Source of the DNA: Chitinophagaceae bacterium UBA2793
GTDB taxonomy: Bacteria > Bacteroidota > Bacteroidia > Chitinophagales > Chitinophagaceae
Reading direction: 5' to 3'
Assembly: GCA_002352045.1 (NCBI GenBank)
Contig: DEHT01000078.1
Span: 1 to 7,631, forward strand
Length of the DNA: 7,631 bases
Part shown: positions 1-6,795 of the stretch, one piece after another
How positions within the stretch are numbered: position 1 is the stretch's first letter
Layout of the letters: each line of letters opens with the position of its first letter
Notes under the pieces: model-generated
Told to the model about the DNA's origin: nothing
Databases searched by the model: none
The model's input: only the letters and a program-made list of their open reading frames with translations
Made by a program: the position numbers and the translations under genes

Positions 1-228
1 ATAAAAAACTATGGTTTGGGCTGGAGAATGAATATTTATCCCAATGGCAAAAAAGTAATTTTTCACAATGGCTGGTGGCATGGCAACAATGCGGCTTTTA
101 TAAGATTGCCCGATGAAGATGCTACCATAATTGTTATAGGAAACCGATACACCCGCAACATTTACAAAGCCTATCAAATGGTAAACATTTTTGCTGCTTA
201 CTTTCAAACATTAGAAATAGAAGAGTAA
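1..228 (+). CDS. Serine hydrolase, beta-lactamase family (C-terminal fragment)
   Basis: This is the 3' end of a gene that begins before the window. The frame is open from base 1, so the visible 75 residues are the C-terminus of a longer protein (family members are usually 350-550 residues). The segment YGLGWRM, then a buried strand leading into FHNGWWHG, then AAFIRLPDEDATIIVIGN, matches the end of the class C beta-lactamase / penicillin-binding-protein-like fold (PF00144). There HNG would occupy the place of the KTG/HTG third active-site motif, and the last strand is followed by a C-terminal helix. The SxxK and YxN motifs would lie upstream and cannot be seen. Such proteins are typically periplasmic or secreted esterases or peptidases rather than true beta-lactamases; the substrate is unknown. 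An apparent TTG start at base 16 is not a real start, because the frame continues upstream of it. The family call is fairly sure; the specific activity is not. Confidence 0.75.
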   Translation: MKNYGLGWRMNIYPNGKKVIFHNGWWHGNNAAFIRLPDEDATIIVIGNRYTRNIYKAYQMVNIFAAYFQTLEIEE

Positions 229-241
229 AAACGCTACCCAT

Positions 242-267
242 TTGCATATTTATGCACATTTGTGCAA
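242..267. promoter_or_regulatory. Phased TGCA-box palindromes, candidate operator
   Basis: TGCA occurs three times at exact 10-bp steps (243-246, 253-256, 263-266). Two perfect inverted repeats share the middle box: TGCATA-TT-TATGCA (243-256) and TGCACA-TT-TGTGCA (253-266). The whole block is bounded by TTGCA and TGCAA. One helical turn between boxes places them on the same DNA face, as expected for a multimeric DNA-binding protein. It lies 71 bp upstream of the DeoR-family gene, so autoregulation is a natural inference, but nothing here proves the partner. Seven Ts (270-276) follow, so the second repeat (5-bp stem, ATTT loop) could instead, or also, be a weak terminator for the hydrolase gene. 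No second copy of this pattern is visible in front of the susC-like gene. Confidence 0.5.
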
Positions 268-337
268 TATTTTTTTAAGGACAATTCATTTATTTGCTTT
301 TTTTTAACTATTTTGGGTTGCCTTAATTAATTTTCGA

Positions 338-1087
338 ATGCTAAAACGTGAACGGCAGGCTTATATCCTGCACCAGGTAAATCTTCATAACAAAGTACTA
401 TCTAATAGTTTAAGTACCGAAATGAATGTATCGGAAGATACCATTCGCCGAGACTTAATGGAGCTCAATGAAAATGGGAAATTAATAAAAGTGCATGGAG
501 GCGCACTTTCCCGCTCATTTGATAAAATAACACAGCCTTTAAACGGCATATATGCACAAAATAGTAAGCAAATAATTGCACAAAAAGCCATTTCATTAAT
601 TAAAGATGGCATGTTTGTATTAACCGGCGGTGGCACTACTGTAATTGAAATGGCTCAAATGTTGCCTTCAAGTTTACATGCCACTTTTATTTCGGGCAGT
701 ATTCCGGCTATTGTAGAATACATGGTTCACCCCAATATTGATGTGATTGTATTAGGGGATAAATTATCTAAAACTTCCAAAATTACCATTGGTGCCGATG
801 CCATTGCCCGCATTAAATCAATAAGAGCCGATTTATGTATTTTAGGCATTAACTCTATTAGCCTCGAAAATGGAATTACTGATAACGATTGGGATGTAGC
901 ACAATTGAAACAGCAAATGATGGCCTCCTCTAACAAAGTAATTTGCATGACCATCTCCGAAAAAATAAGCACACAGCAACCCATTCATGTATGCAACTTA
1001 AATAAGATAGATGTATTGATTACAGAACTCGATCCATCGGACCCTTTATTAAAACCATATATAGATGCAGGCGTTACAGTTTTATAA
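338..1087 (+). CDS. DeoR-family transcriptional regulator
   Basis: The 249-residue product has the usual length and two-part architecture of the DeoR family. Residues ~3-57 form the winged helix-turn-helix; the recognition-helix stretch SEDTIRRDLMEL (32-43) and the wing ending KVHGGA (51-56) are near-consensus. Residues ~75-235 form the DeoR C-terminal sensor domain (PF00455), related to sugar-phosphate isomerases. The phosphate-binding GGGTT is at 97-101, GADAI at 152-156, LCILGINS at 166-173, and a lysine (K209) sits where the family has its conserved SK. Several family positions differ: the usual D-x-GTT is T-G-GGTT, the TN pair after the next strand is SG (119-120), and the D before the conserved lysine is missing. 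Such proteins are usually cytoplasmic repressors released by a phosphorylated sugar intermediate. The gene lies 73 bp upstream of the susC-like gene on the same strand and may control it. The start ATG gives the standard MLKRERQ opening; no Shine-Dalgarno site is evident, as is normal in Bacteroidota. Confidence 0.93.
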   Translation: MLKRERQAYILHQVNLHNKVLSNSLSTEMNVSEDTIRRDLMELNENGKLIKVHGGALSRSFDKITQPLNGIYAQNSKQIIAQKAISLIKDGMFVLTGGGTTVIEMAQMLPSSLHATFISGSIPAIVEYMVHPNIDVIVLGDKLSKTSKITIGADAIARIKSIRADLCILGINSISLENGITDNDWDVAQLKQQMMASSNKVICMTISEKISTQQPIHVCNLNKIDVLITELDPSDPLLKPYIDAGVTVL

Positions 1088-1111
1088 CTGTTCCATATAG
1101 TATAACCTTTG
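1081..1111 (+). promoter_or_regulatory. Possible Bacteroidota-type promoter for the susC-like gene
   Basis: TTTA (1081-1084), a 19-bp spacer, and AACCTTTG (1104-1111) resemble the Bacteroidota housekeeping promoter (TTTG, about 19 bp, TAnnTTTG), with one mismatch in each box. It overlaps the stop codon of the DeoR gene and would give a 5' leader of roughly 40 bases. The match is imperfect and the DNA is AT-rich, so this is only a candidate. CCATAT is repeated at 1093-1098 and 1117-1122 around it, but I see no clear operator. Confidence 0.25.
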
Positions 1112-1160
1112 AAAAACCATATTATTAAAACTAAATCAAAAAACAAAAAACAGATTTGCT

Positions 1161-4100
1161 ATGAGAAAATTTCTGCTTTTAAAATTTTTTCTGCTGATGC
1201 TATTTGCCTTACCGGCTTTTGCGCAGGAAAAATTAGTAACAGGCCGTGTTACCGGAGATGGAGGTAATCCACTTCCCGGTGTAACAGTTACCGTAAAAGG
1301 TACTTCTAATGCAACCAGCACCAATGTAAACGGTGAGTTTAGTATTAGAGCCAATAGTAACCAGTCGTTGGTATTTTCCTCTGTAAATTATAATAGCAGG
1401 GAAATCTCAATTGGCAACCGAAGTAACATTAATACAAGCTTATCCTTATCACAAAAGGATATTGAAGAAGTTGTAGTGGTAGCCATGGACCAAAAAAGAA
1501 AACCAAGAGAGCTTGGCTTTTCTGTACAAAAGGCTGATGGTGAAGAACTGCAGCAAACCCAAAGAGAAAGTTTTGTATCTGCATTACAAGGCAGGGTGGC
1601 CGGTTTAACGGTTAACCAAACTGCAGGTTTAGCAGGTGCAAGTTCACAAATTGTATTAAGGGGCTTCAACTCTCTGTCGCTCGACAACTCTCCCCTATTT
1701 GTAATTGATGGTATAGTGGCAGATAACCAAAGCATGCACGAAGGTGGTGGTGGTGCATCATTAGGATTAGCCGGCGACCCACCCAGTGCAGGAAGAGTAA
1801 ACGATTACAGCAATCGAATTGGTGATATAAATCCCAATGATATTGAATCTGTAACCGTATTAAAAGGACCAGAAGCAACCGCATTGTATGGTAGCCAGGC
1901 AAGTAGTGGTGCCATTATTATTACAACTAAAAAATCAAAAGGCGATAAAAAACTGAGAGTTGCTTACGACAACAGTTTCCGTTTATCTAAGTACAACAGA
2001 ATGCCCAGAACCCTGGATGTATATTCCGGCGGTAGCAATAATATACCAATAGCTCAGTTTACTGCATTTGGCCCCAGGTACACAGATGATGTAAAACTTT
2101 ACAAGAATATCAACAATTTTTTTGAAACAGGATTTTCACAAACTCATAATCTGGCGTTGGATTTTGGCGGCAAAGTAAGTAGCTTCAGGCTTTCGGGTTC
2201 TTTTTTAAATTCAACTTCAGCTGTGCCTGATAATAAATACAATAGGTACAACATCAGACTTTCTAATTCAACAAAAATTGGAAAATTCATTAAGCTGGAT
2301 CCTTCTATCAGTTATATTAGAACAGATAACAGTAAACCAATTCGTGGAGCTTCCGGTTATATGATGGCCTTGCTTACCTGGCCTGCATTTAATGACATAA
2401 GCGTTTGGGAAGATGACAATGGTTTAAAAATACCCATCTTCAGTTCGAACCCCAATGCCGATTTCGACAATCCGTTTTATAGTGTGTATAAAAACAGGAG
2501 TTTTGACGAAACCGACAGAATTTTTGCAACTTTGGGAGTTGACATTACTCCATTTGATTGGTTAACACTTAGCGGACGTTTTGGCTACGATACTTATGCT
2601 CAGGATGGTTATACTCGTTACGACTCAATGTCTTATTCACTTACCAGGGCACAAAAAGGTCAATTAACCAACTATTACAGAGATTTTTATGGTTACAACC
2701 ATACCATCACAGCTACCGCCAAAAAGAACTTTGGCAAATTTTCAACCAGGTTAATGGTTGGTAATATGTGGCAGGATTATGAAACACAGCAATGGAGCGT
2801 AACCGGTACTAACTTAAGCGATGCCAATGGTAAAGATAGTAGCATTACTGACCCCGCTACAAGAGTGAGACTAAACAATAATACCTTAAAAGGATTGCCT
2901 AATTATAGTATTCGCAGGTCGGGAGCTTATTTTGGTGAAGCTTCAGTGGGCTATAACAATTTAATTTTCTTAACCTATTCGCATCGTTTTGAAGAATCTT
3001 CCATATTTCCAAAAAAGTTTAGAAAATATGATTACCCGGCTGGAAGTGTAAGCATAATCATGTCTGATTTGTTAGGTCTAAAATCAAACCTCATGAACTT
3101 TTGGAAGCTTAGAGGTTCATTGGCTAATACTGCCCGCTCAAGTGCTCCGTATGCCAATCAATCGGTATTTAATATCAACACCGGTAGTGGTGGTGGATAC
3201 TATTATGGTTTCACCAACAGCAACCCATTACTTTCTCCCGAAGAGCAACAAACCTACGAGGTTGGTTCTGAGTTCAGGTTATTCAACAACAAATTGAATA
3301 TTGACGCTACTTATTATAATACCACCAACGAAAATCTTATAGTGGAAAACTTTAGAGCAAGCTACGGAACAGGCTTTGTGTTGAATACATTAAATGTAGG
3401 CTCTAACAGAAATGAAGGTGTGGAAGTTGCCATCAATTTTGATGTAATAAAGAATAAAAACTTTAGTTGGAATACCCGTTTTAATTTTAATAAAATGTGG
3501 AACAGGGTATTGACCCTTCCTTCCAATGTTCCGGAATTTTACATTGCCGATACCTGGTTATATGGCAATGCCCGTGGCGGTTTGGTACGTGGCGGAGCTA
3601 CCACTACCATTACTTCTTATGGATATAAAAGAAACGATGCCGGGCAAATATTAATTAACCCTACCACAGGCTTACCGGTTATAGATGCAAACTTTAAAGT
3701 AAGAGGTGATAGAAACCCCGACTTTACGCTTGGTTGGGTAAATACCATGAACCTGGGTAAAAGAGTTCGCTTAAGTTTCCTTTGGGATTTAAAAATGGGT
3801 GGCGATATATTTAATGCAACCGACGATTTCTTAACCGGATATGGACGTAGCTACAGAACCTACGATCGCTATGTACCAAGAGTGGTAAAAGGTGTGTTAG
3901 AGGATGGATTGCAAAATACCAGTACACCCACCGTAAATACCATTGCTGTAACACCGGCCTACAACAATAGCTATTATACCACAATGCCTGAAGAAGAATT
4001 TATTGAGAAAGACGTGAATTGGTTTAGATTAAGAGATGTATCTCTATATTACAGTTTTGGCAAGCCGGTTATGGACAAACTTAAGTTTGTAAAATCATTG

Positions 4101-4271
4101 AGTGCATTTGTTACCATTACCGACCCTGTATTATTTACTAATTACTCTGGCCCCGACCCACAATCAAGTGGCTTAAGTGCGGGTTCAAGAGGTGTTGGTG
4201 GCTTTGGTTTTGACTATGGTAATATTGGAGCACCATTAGGTTTAAATATAGGTTTAAAAGCTAAGTTTTAA
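1161..4271 (+). CDS. SusC/RagA-family TonB-linked outer-membrane transporter
   Basis: The 1036-residue protein is a full-length SusC-type outer-membrane importer. Residues 1-21 are a signal peptide (basic MRK, a hydrophobic run, cleavage after ALPAFA). Residues ~25-97 are a carboxypeptidase-regulatory-like beta-sandwich (PF13715), with GRVTGDGGNPLPGVTV at 28-43. A TonB-box-like IEEVVVVAMD lies at 101-110. The plug domain (PF07715) spans ~115-257, with the family hallmarks LFVIDGI (179-185) and DIESVTVLKGPEATALYG (227-244), followed by GAIIITTKK (250-258). The remainder is the beta-barrel, rich in alternating aromatic strands, and ends in the expected terminal phenylalanine (GLKAKF). It should pass a bound ligand into the periplasm using TonB-ExbBD energy, with the SusD-like lipoprotein acting as its lid. 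That gene follows after 19 bp, so the two are surely co-transcribed. The plug carries a Gly-rich stretch at ~194-203. The ligand cannot be inferred: neither glycan, peptide nor metal chelate is excluded. The ATG chosen directly precedes a good signal peptide. Confidence 0.96.
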   Translation: MRKFLLLKFFLLMLFALPAFAQEKLVTGRVTGDGGNPLPGVTVTVKGTSNATSTNVNGEFSIRANSNQSLVFSSVNYNSREISIGNRSNINTSLSLSQKDIEEVVVVAMDQKRKPRELGFSVQKADGEELQQTQRESFVSALQGRVAGLTVNQTAGLAGASSQIVLRGFNSLSLDNSPLFVIDGIVADNQSMHEGGGGASLGLAGDPPSAGRVNDYSNRIGDINPNDIESVTVLKGPEATALYGSQASSGAIIITTKKSKGDKKLRVAYDNSFRLSKYNRMPRTLDVYSGGSNNIPIAQFTAFGPRYTDDVKLYKNINNFFETGFSQTHNLALDFGGKVSSFRLSGSFLNSTSAVPDNKYNRYNIRLSNSTKIGKFIKLDPSISYIRTDNSKPIRGASGYMMALLTWPAFNDISVWEDDNGLKIPIFSSNPNADFDNPFYSVYKNRSFDETDRIFATLGVDITPFDWLTLSGRFGYDTYAQDGYTRYDSMSYSLTRAQKGQLTNYYRDFYGYNHTITATAKKNFGKFSTRLMVGNMWQDYETQQWSVTGTNLSDANGKDSSITDPATRVRLNNNTLKGLPNYSIRRSGAYFGEASVGYNNLIFLTYSHRFEESSIFPKKFRKYDYPAGSVSIIMSDLLGLKSNLMNFWKLRGSLANTARSSAPYANQSVFNINTGSGGGYYYGFTNSNPLLSPEEQQTYEVGSEFRLFNNKLNIDATYYNTTNENLIVENFRASYGTGFVLNTLNVGSNRNEGVEVAINFDVIKNKNFSWNTRFNFNKMWNRVLTLPSNVPEFYIADTWLYGNARGGLVRGGATTTITSYGYKRNDAGQILINPTTGLPVIDANFKVRGDRNPDFTLGWVNTMNLGKRVRLSFLWDLKMGGDIFNATDDFLTGYGRSYRTYDRYVPRVVKGVLEDGLQNTSTPTVNTIAVTPAYNNSYYTTMPEEEFIEKDVNWFRLRDVSLYYSFGKPVMDKLKFVKSLSAFVTITDPVLFTNYSGPDPQSSGLSAGSRGVGGFGFDYGNIGAPLGLNIGLKAKF

Positions 4272-4290
4272 TCGTAAAAAAAAGAAAATA

Positions 4291-5928
4291 ATGAAACATA
4301 CATTTAAATACGGGGTCTTATTCATTTTCTTTGCGCTCGGATTATTTTCGTGCAGCAAGCAAATTGATGATGCCTATCAAAACCCCAATGCAGATACAAA
4401 AGTTCCTCCAGAAACATTGCTTCCACAAATAATAGCAAGTATGGCGGCAAATTATGCTGGCCATGGGCCTGCAAACGATGCCAGGTATATAGGTGCTTAT
4501 GTTCAAAATTTTGCATTATGTAACCCCAACAGCAATTTTGATCAACAAGGCTATACCAATACCGATGTGGCGCAAAGTACCTGGCGTACCCATTACTATG
4601 ATATTGGCCAAAATTGTATGAAGATGATTGAATGGGCAAAAGATGAACAAAAATGGGATTACGTAGGGGTTGGCCAGGCAATATTTGCATGGAGCTGGTT
4701 AACACTGGCCGATTATTATGGCGAAGTAATTGTAAAAGAAGCCTTCAATACAAATCTTATCACTTTTAAATTTGATACGCAGGAAGATGCTTATAACAAA
4801 TCTAAAGAATATGCATTTGCTGCTTTAGAAAATTTAAACCGTACAGATGGTAATGTAAGCCAGGCAAATTTAGCATTGGGCGATGCCTACTTTTACAATG
4901 GCGATGTAAACAAATGGAAGAAATTTGTAAACAGTATGTTAGCACGCTATTACAATCATTTTTCTAATAAATCTTCTTATAAAGCCGACTCAGTAATTTT
5001 TTATGCAAATAATGGAATTACCAATAGTGCTGATGATGCAATGGTAAAATTTGCGGCCACAGCATTAAGTGCCACTAATAGTTTTTTTGGTCCGTTGAGA
5101 AACAACTTAACCGGAACCGGTGTTACCAGCCCTACTGCTATTCGTCAATCGGCATATATTGCCAATTTAATGAATGGAACCAATGCAGAGTTTTCTACTG
5201 TAGAGGATCCAAGAGCTTGGTATTTATTAAGAGGCAACACAGCCGGAACAATTAGAGGCGTTGAACAAAATGCAGGTCAAAATGCATTGGTTTCAACAGA
5301 TAGGCCTGAAAACTTTTGGGGTCAGCCTCAAACATCAAGTACACCAAGCAATATAGCACCTACAGTAGAATCGGGTAGATACATTTTTAGAAATGCGGCA
5401 CCATTTCCTGTAATCACTGCTGCTGAAGTTCATTTTATGAAAGCAGAAGCAGCTTTAAGAAAAGGAGATCGAACTACAGCTTTACAGGCATATAGAGATG
5501 GTATTAGCAACAACTTTGATATGCTTACTTCTACCTTTAATGTAAACATTCCGGTTGGTAAAGAAATTACAGAACCTGTAAAAACTACTTTCTTAAGTAA
5601 TACTACTGTAGTACCAGCCACCGAAGCCGGATTAAATATGAGCAAAATAATGTTGCAAAAATTTATTGCCATGTATGCTTACGGAGCCTTGGAAACCTGG
5701 ATGGATATGAGAAGATTCCATTATACCGATATAGATGCTGGAACGGGCAACCAGGTTTACAGAGACCTGGTAATACCAACCCTTTTTCCCGACAATGGAG
5801 GCAAAACAGTTCAACGCATGAGGCCAAGATTTAACTCGGAGTATGTGTGGAACAGGCTTGAGTTGGAAAGAATAGGAGCTACTACCAACGACTATCATGT
5901 AAAAGAATTATGGATTACTCAACCTTAA
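4291..5928 (+). CDS. SusD/RagB-like nutrient-binding outer-membrane lipoprotein
   Basis: This 545-residue lipoprotein partners the SusC-like barrel. The signal peptide ends in a lipobox-like LFSC with the lipidated cysteine at 21; the acidic residues after it (CSKQIDDAY) are compatible with surface export. Motifs typical of the SusD fold follow in order: NPNAD (31-35), LADYYGEVIVKEAF (139-152) leading to FDTQEDAY, GDVNKWKKFVNSMLARYY (204-221), EVHFMKAEAALRKGD (379-393), and IMLQKFIAMYAYGALETW with MDMRRF (453-476). The last few resemble the SusD-like_2 group (PF12771) more than classical starch SusD, which is a recall-based judgement. These proteins form an alpha-helical TPR-based lid that captures ligand at the cell surface and closes on the SusC barrel. 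The gene follows susC after a 19-bp A-rich spacer and precedes the DUF4397-like gene by 24 bp. No frameshift or truncation is seen. Ligand specificity is not readable from the sequence. Confidence 0.94.
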   Translation: MKHTFKYGVLFIFFALGLFSCSKQIDDAYQNPNADTKVPPETLLPQIIASMAANYAGHGPANDARYIGAYVQNFALCNPNSNFDQQGYTNTDVAQSTWRTHYYDIGQNCMKMIEWAKDEQKWDYVGVGQAIFAWSWLTLADYYGEVIVKEAFNTNLITFKFDTQEDAYNKSKEYAFAALENLNRTDGNVSQANLALGDAYFYNGDVNKWKKFVNSMLARYYNHFSNKSSYKADSVIFYANNGITNSADDAMVKFAATALSATNSFFGPLRNNLTGTGVTSPTAIRQSAYIANLMNGTNAEFSTVEDPRAWYLLRGNTAGTIRGVEQNAGQNALVSTDRPENFWGQPQTSSTPSNIAPTVESGRYIFRNAAPFPVITAAEVHFMKAEAALRKGDRTTALQAYRDGISNNFDMLTSTFNVNIPVGKEITEPVKTTFLSNTTVVPATEAGLNMSKIMLQKFIAMYAYGALETWMDMRRFHYTDIDAGTGNQVYRDLVIPTLFPDNGGKTVQRMRPRFNSEYVWNRLELERIGATTNDYHVKELWITQP

Positions 5929-5952
5929 TTTTCATCAAGTAAAAATATTATT

Positions 5953-6720
5953 ATGAAGAATAAAATATTAGGATCAATTCTGCTTGTATCGGTTTTACTA
6001 TCTGCCGGTTGCAGAAAAGATTTAAATAGAGACTATACCGGCGACTTCGACCTGGTACCGTCCAACTCGGCACAGTTAAAAGTAATTTATGCCAGCGCAT
6101 ATCCCACTAACCCATCTGTTCAAATTAAATTGGATGGCAAAAGAGTAAGTGGTTTAATTACCGGAAGAACACCATTCCCCGGTGGTGGTTTTAATACAAC
6201 TGGGTCTAATTTCCCCGACTACTTATTGGTAAACAATGGAGCCAGGCAATTGAGTATTTCTATTCCTAAAAGAAATACGGAGACTGATTCTATTGTATTG
6301 TTTAATACCAACTTTAGTGTAGATGCCGGAAAAAAATATACCTTAAATGTGATGGATACCGGCGTTAACACAAAAAGCTTATTAGTAGTAGATACTATGC
6401 AGAACTACTCCAGGGCAATGGTTAAGTACCGCTTTGTAAACTTAATGCCAAATGTACCAAGCGTTGATTTATATTATGGAACAGTTTTAGTGGCAGCAGG
6501 TGTTGCTTATAACTCTCCCGGTGTTACCATAAGCATGCCAACACCGCCAACCACATTAGCCTGGGCAATTAGAGAAACCGGCTCGGCTACGAATTTGGCT
6601 ACTTACAGCAGTGGTAATACCATTGTTGGCAGCAGAGTTTATACTGCCTTTGCAATGGGCTATAAAGGACAATCAAGCACTGCCCTTAGACCTTATATTT
6701 CATTTACTATAAATAAATAG
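5953..6720 (+). CDS. Lipoprotein with two DUF4397-like units
   Basis: This 255-residue protein begins with a lipoprotein signal peptide: MKNK, a hydrophobic run, then lipobox LSAGC with the cysteine at 20. The next residues, RKD, are charged and compatible with surface display. The rest appears to be two beta-rich units of DUF4397 type (PF14344). Unit 1 (~41-136) has LKVIYASAYPTNPSVQIKLDG near its start and KKYTLNVMD (127-135) near its end. Unit 2 (~156-238) has VKYRFVNLMPNVPSVDLYYG near its start and VYTAFAMGYKG (229-239) near its end. The units share an opening strand, an (N/V)PSV turn and a strand that closes before a final extended segment. DUF4397 has no assigned biochemical role. As third gene after susC-susD, 24 bp downstream and just before a strong terminator, it occupies the slot of SusE/SusF-like surface ligand-binding lipoproteins, and a similar accessory role is inferred only from position. 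No cysteine other than the lipidated one is present. Confidence 0.8.
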   Translation: MKNKILGSILLVSVLLSAGCRKDLNRDYTGDFDLVPSNSAQLKVIYASAYPTNPSVQIKLDGKRVSGLITGRTPFPGGGFNTTGSNFPDYLLVNNGARQLSISIPKRNTETDSIVLFNTNFSVDAGKKYTLNVMDTGVNTKSLLVVDTMQNYSRAMVKYRFVNLMPNVPSVDLYYGTVLVAAGVAYNSPGVTISMPTPPTTLAWAIRETGSATNLATYSSGNTIVGSRVYTAFAMGYKGQSSTALRPYISFTINK

Positions 6721-6724
6721 CATC

Positions 6725-6745
6725 TGTATTTGTATAAAAATACAA
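6725..6745. repeat. Small AT-rich inverted repeat beside the terminator
   Basis: Two alternative short hairpins can form here: TGTATTT (6725-6731) with AAATACA (6738-6744), or TTGTAT (6730-6735) with ATACAA (6740-6745) closing an AAAA loop. Both use the first one or two bases of the main terminator stem, so they would compete slightly with it. The sequence also supplies the T-rich tail of the terminator when read leftward. It is AT-rich and may have no separate function. Confidence 0.35.
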
Positions 6746-6780
6746 TAGGCTGTCTCAAAAGGGACAGCCTATTTCTTTAT
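6744..6780. terminator. Bidirectional intrinsic terminator between convergent operons
   Basis: A 13-bp stem (6744-6756 with 6761-6773, including one T-G pair) closes an AAAA loop; its core is AGGCTGTC/GACAGCCT. Rightward the stem runs into TTTCTTTAT (6772-6780), giving a terminator for the susC-susD-DUF4397 cluster, 23 bp after its last stop codon. Leftward the stem is followed by GTATTTTTATAC, so it should also stop sdhB transcripts, whose stop codon is 22 bp away. A shared hairpin is the economical arrangement for two convergent units. Confidence 0.85.
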
Positions 6781-6795
6781 ACGTTATATTGGTAT

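Noticed and set aside
291..320. Promoter for the DeoR gene (TTTG at 293-296 and TATTTTG at 309-315)
   Set aside because: The spacing is only 12 bp and the second box is one base short of TAnnTTTG, so it does not fit the Bacteroidota promoter pattern. A promoter must exist nearby or upstream but I cannot place it.
385..984. Minus-strand frames opposite the DeoR gene
   Set aside because: They mirror the well-supported regulator gene and show no protein-like features.
1388..1735. Minus-strand open frame of 115 codons inside the susC-like gene
   Set aside because: It lies fully within a strongly supported gene on the opposite strand and has no recognisable motifs; it is a by-product of the coding sequence there. 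The same holds for the frames at 1136-1354, 1666-1902 and 4322-4705.
1161..6720. Complete polysaccharide utilization locus
   Set aside because: SusC and SusD are present but there is no glycoside hydrolase, lyase or other carbohydrate enzyme in the window, so polysaccharide use is not supported.
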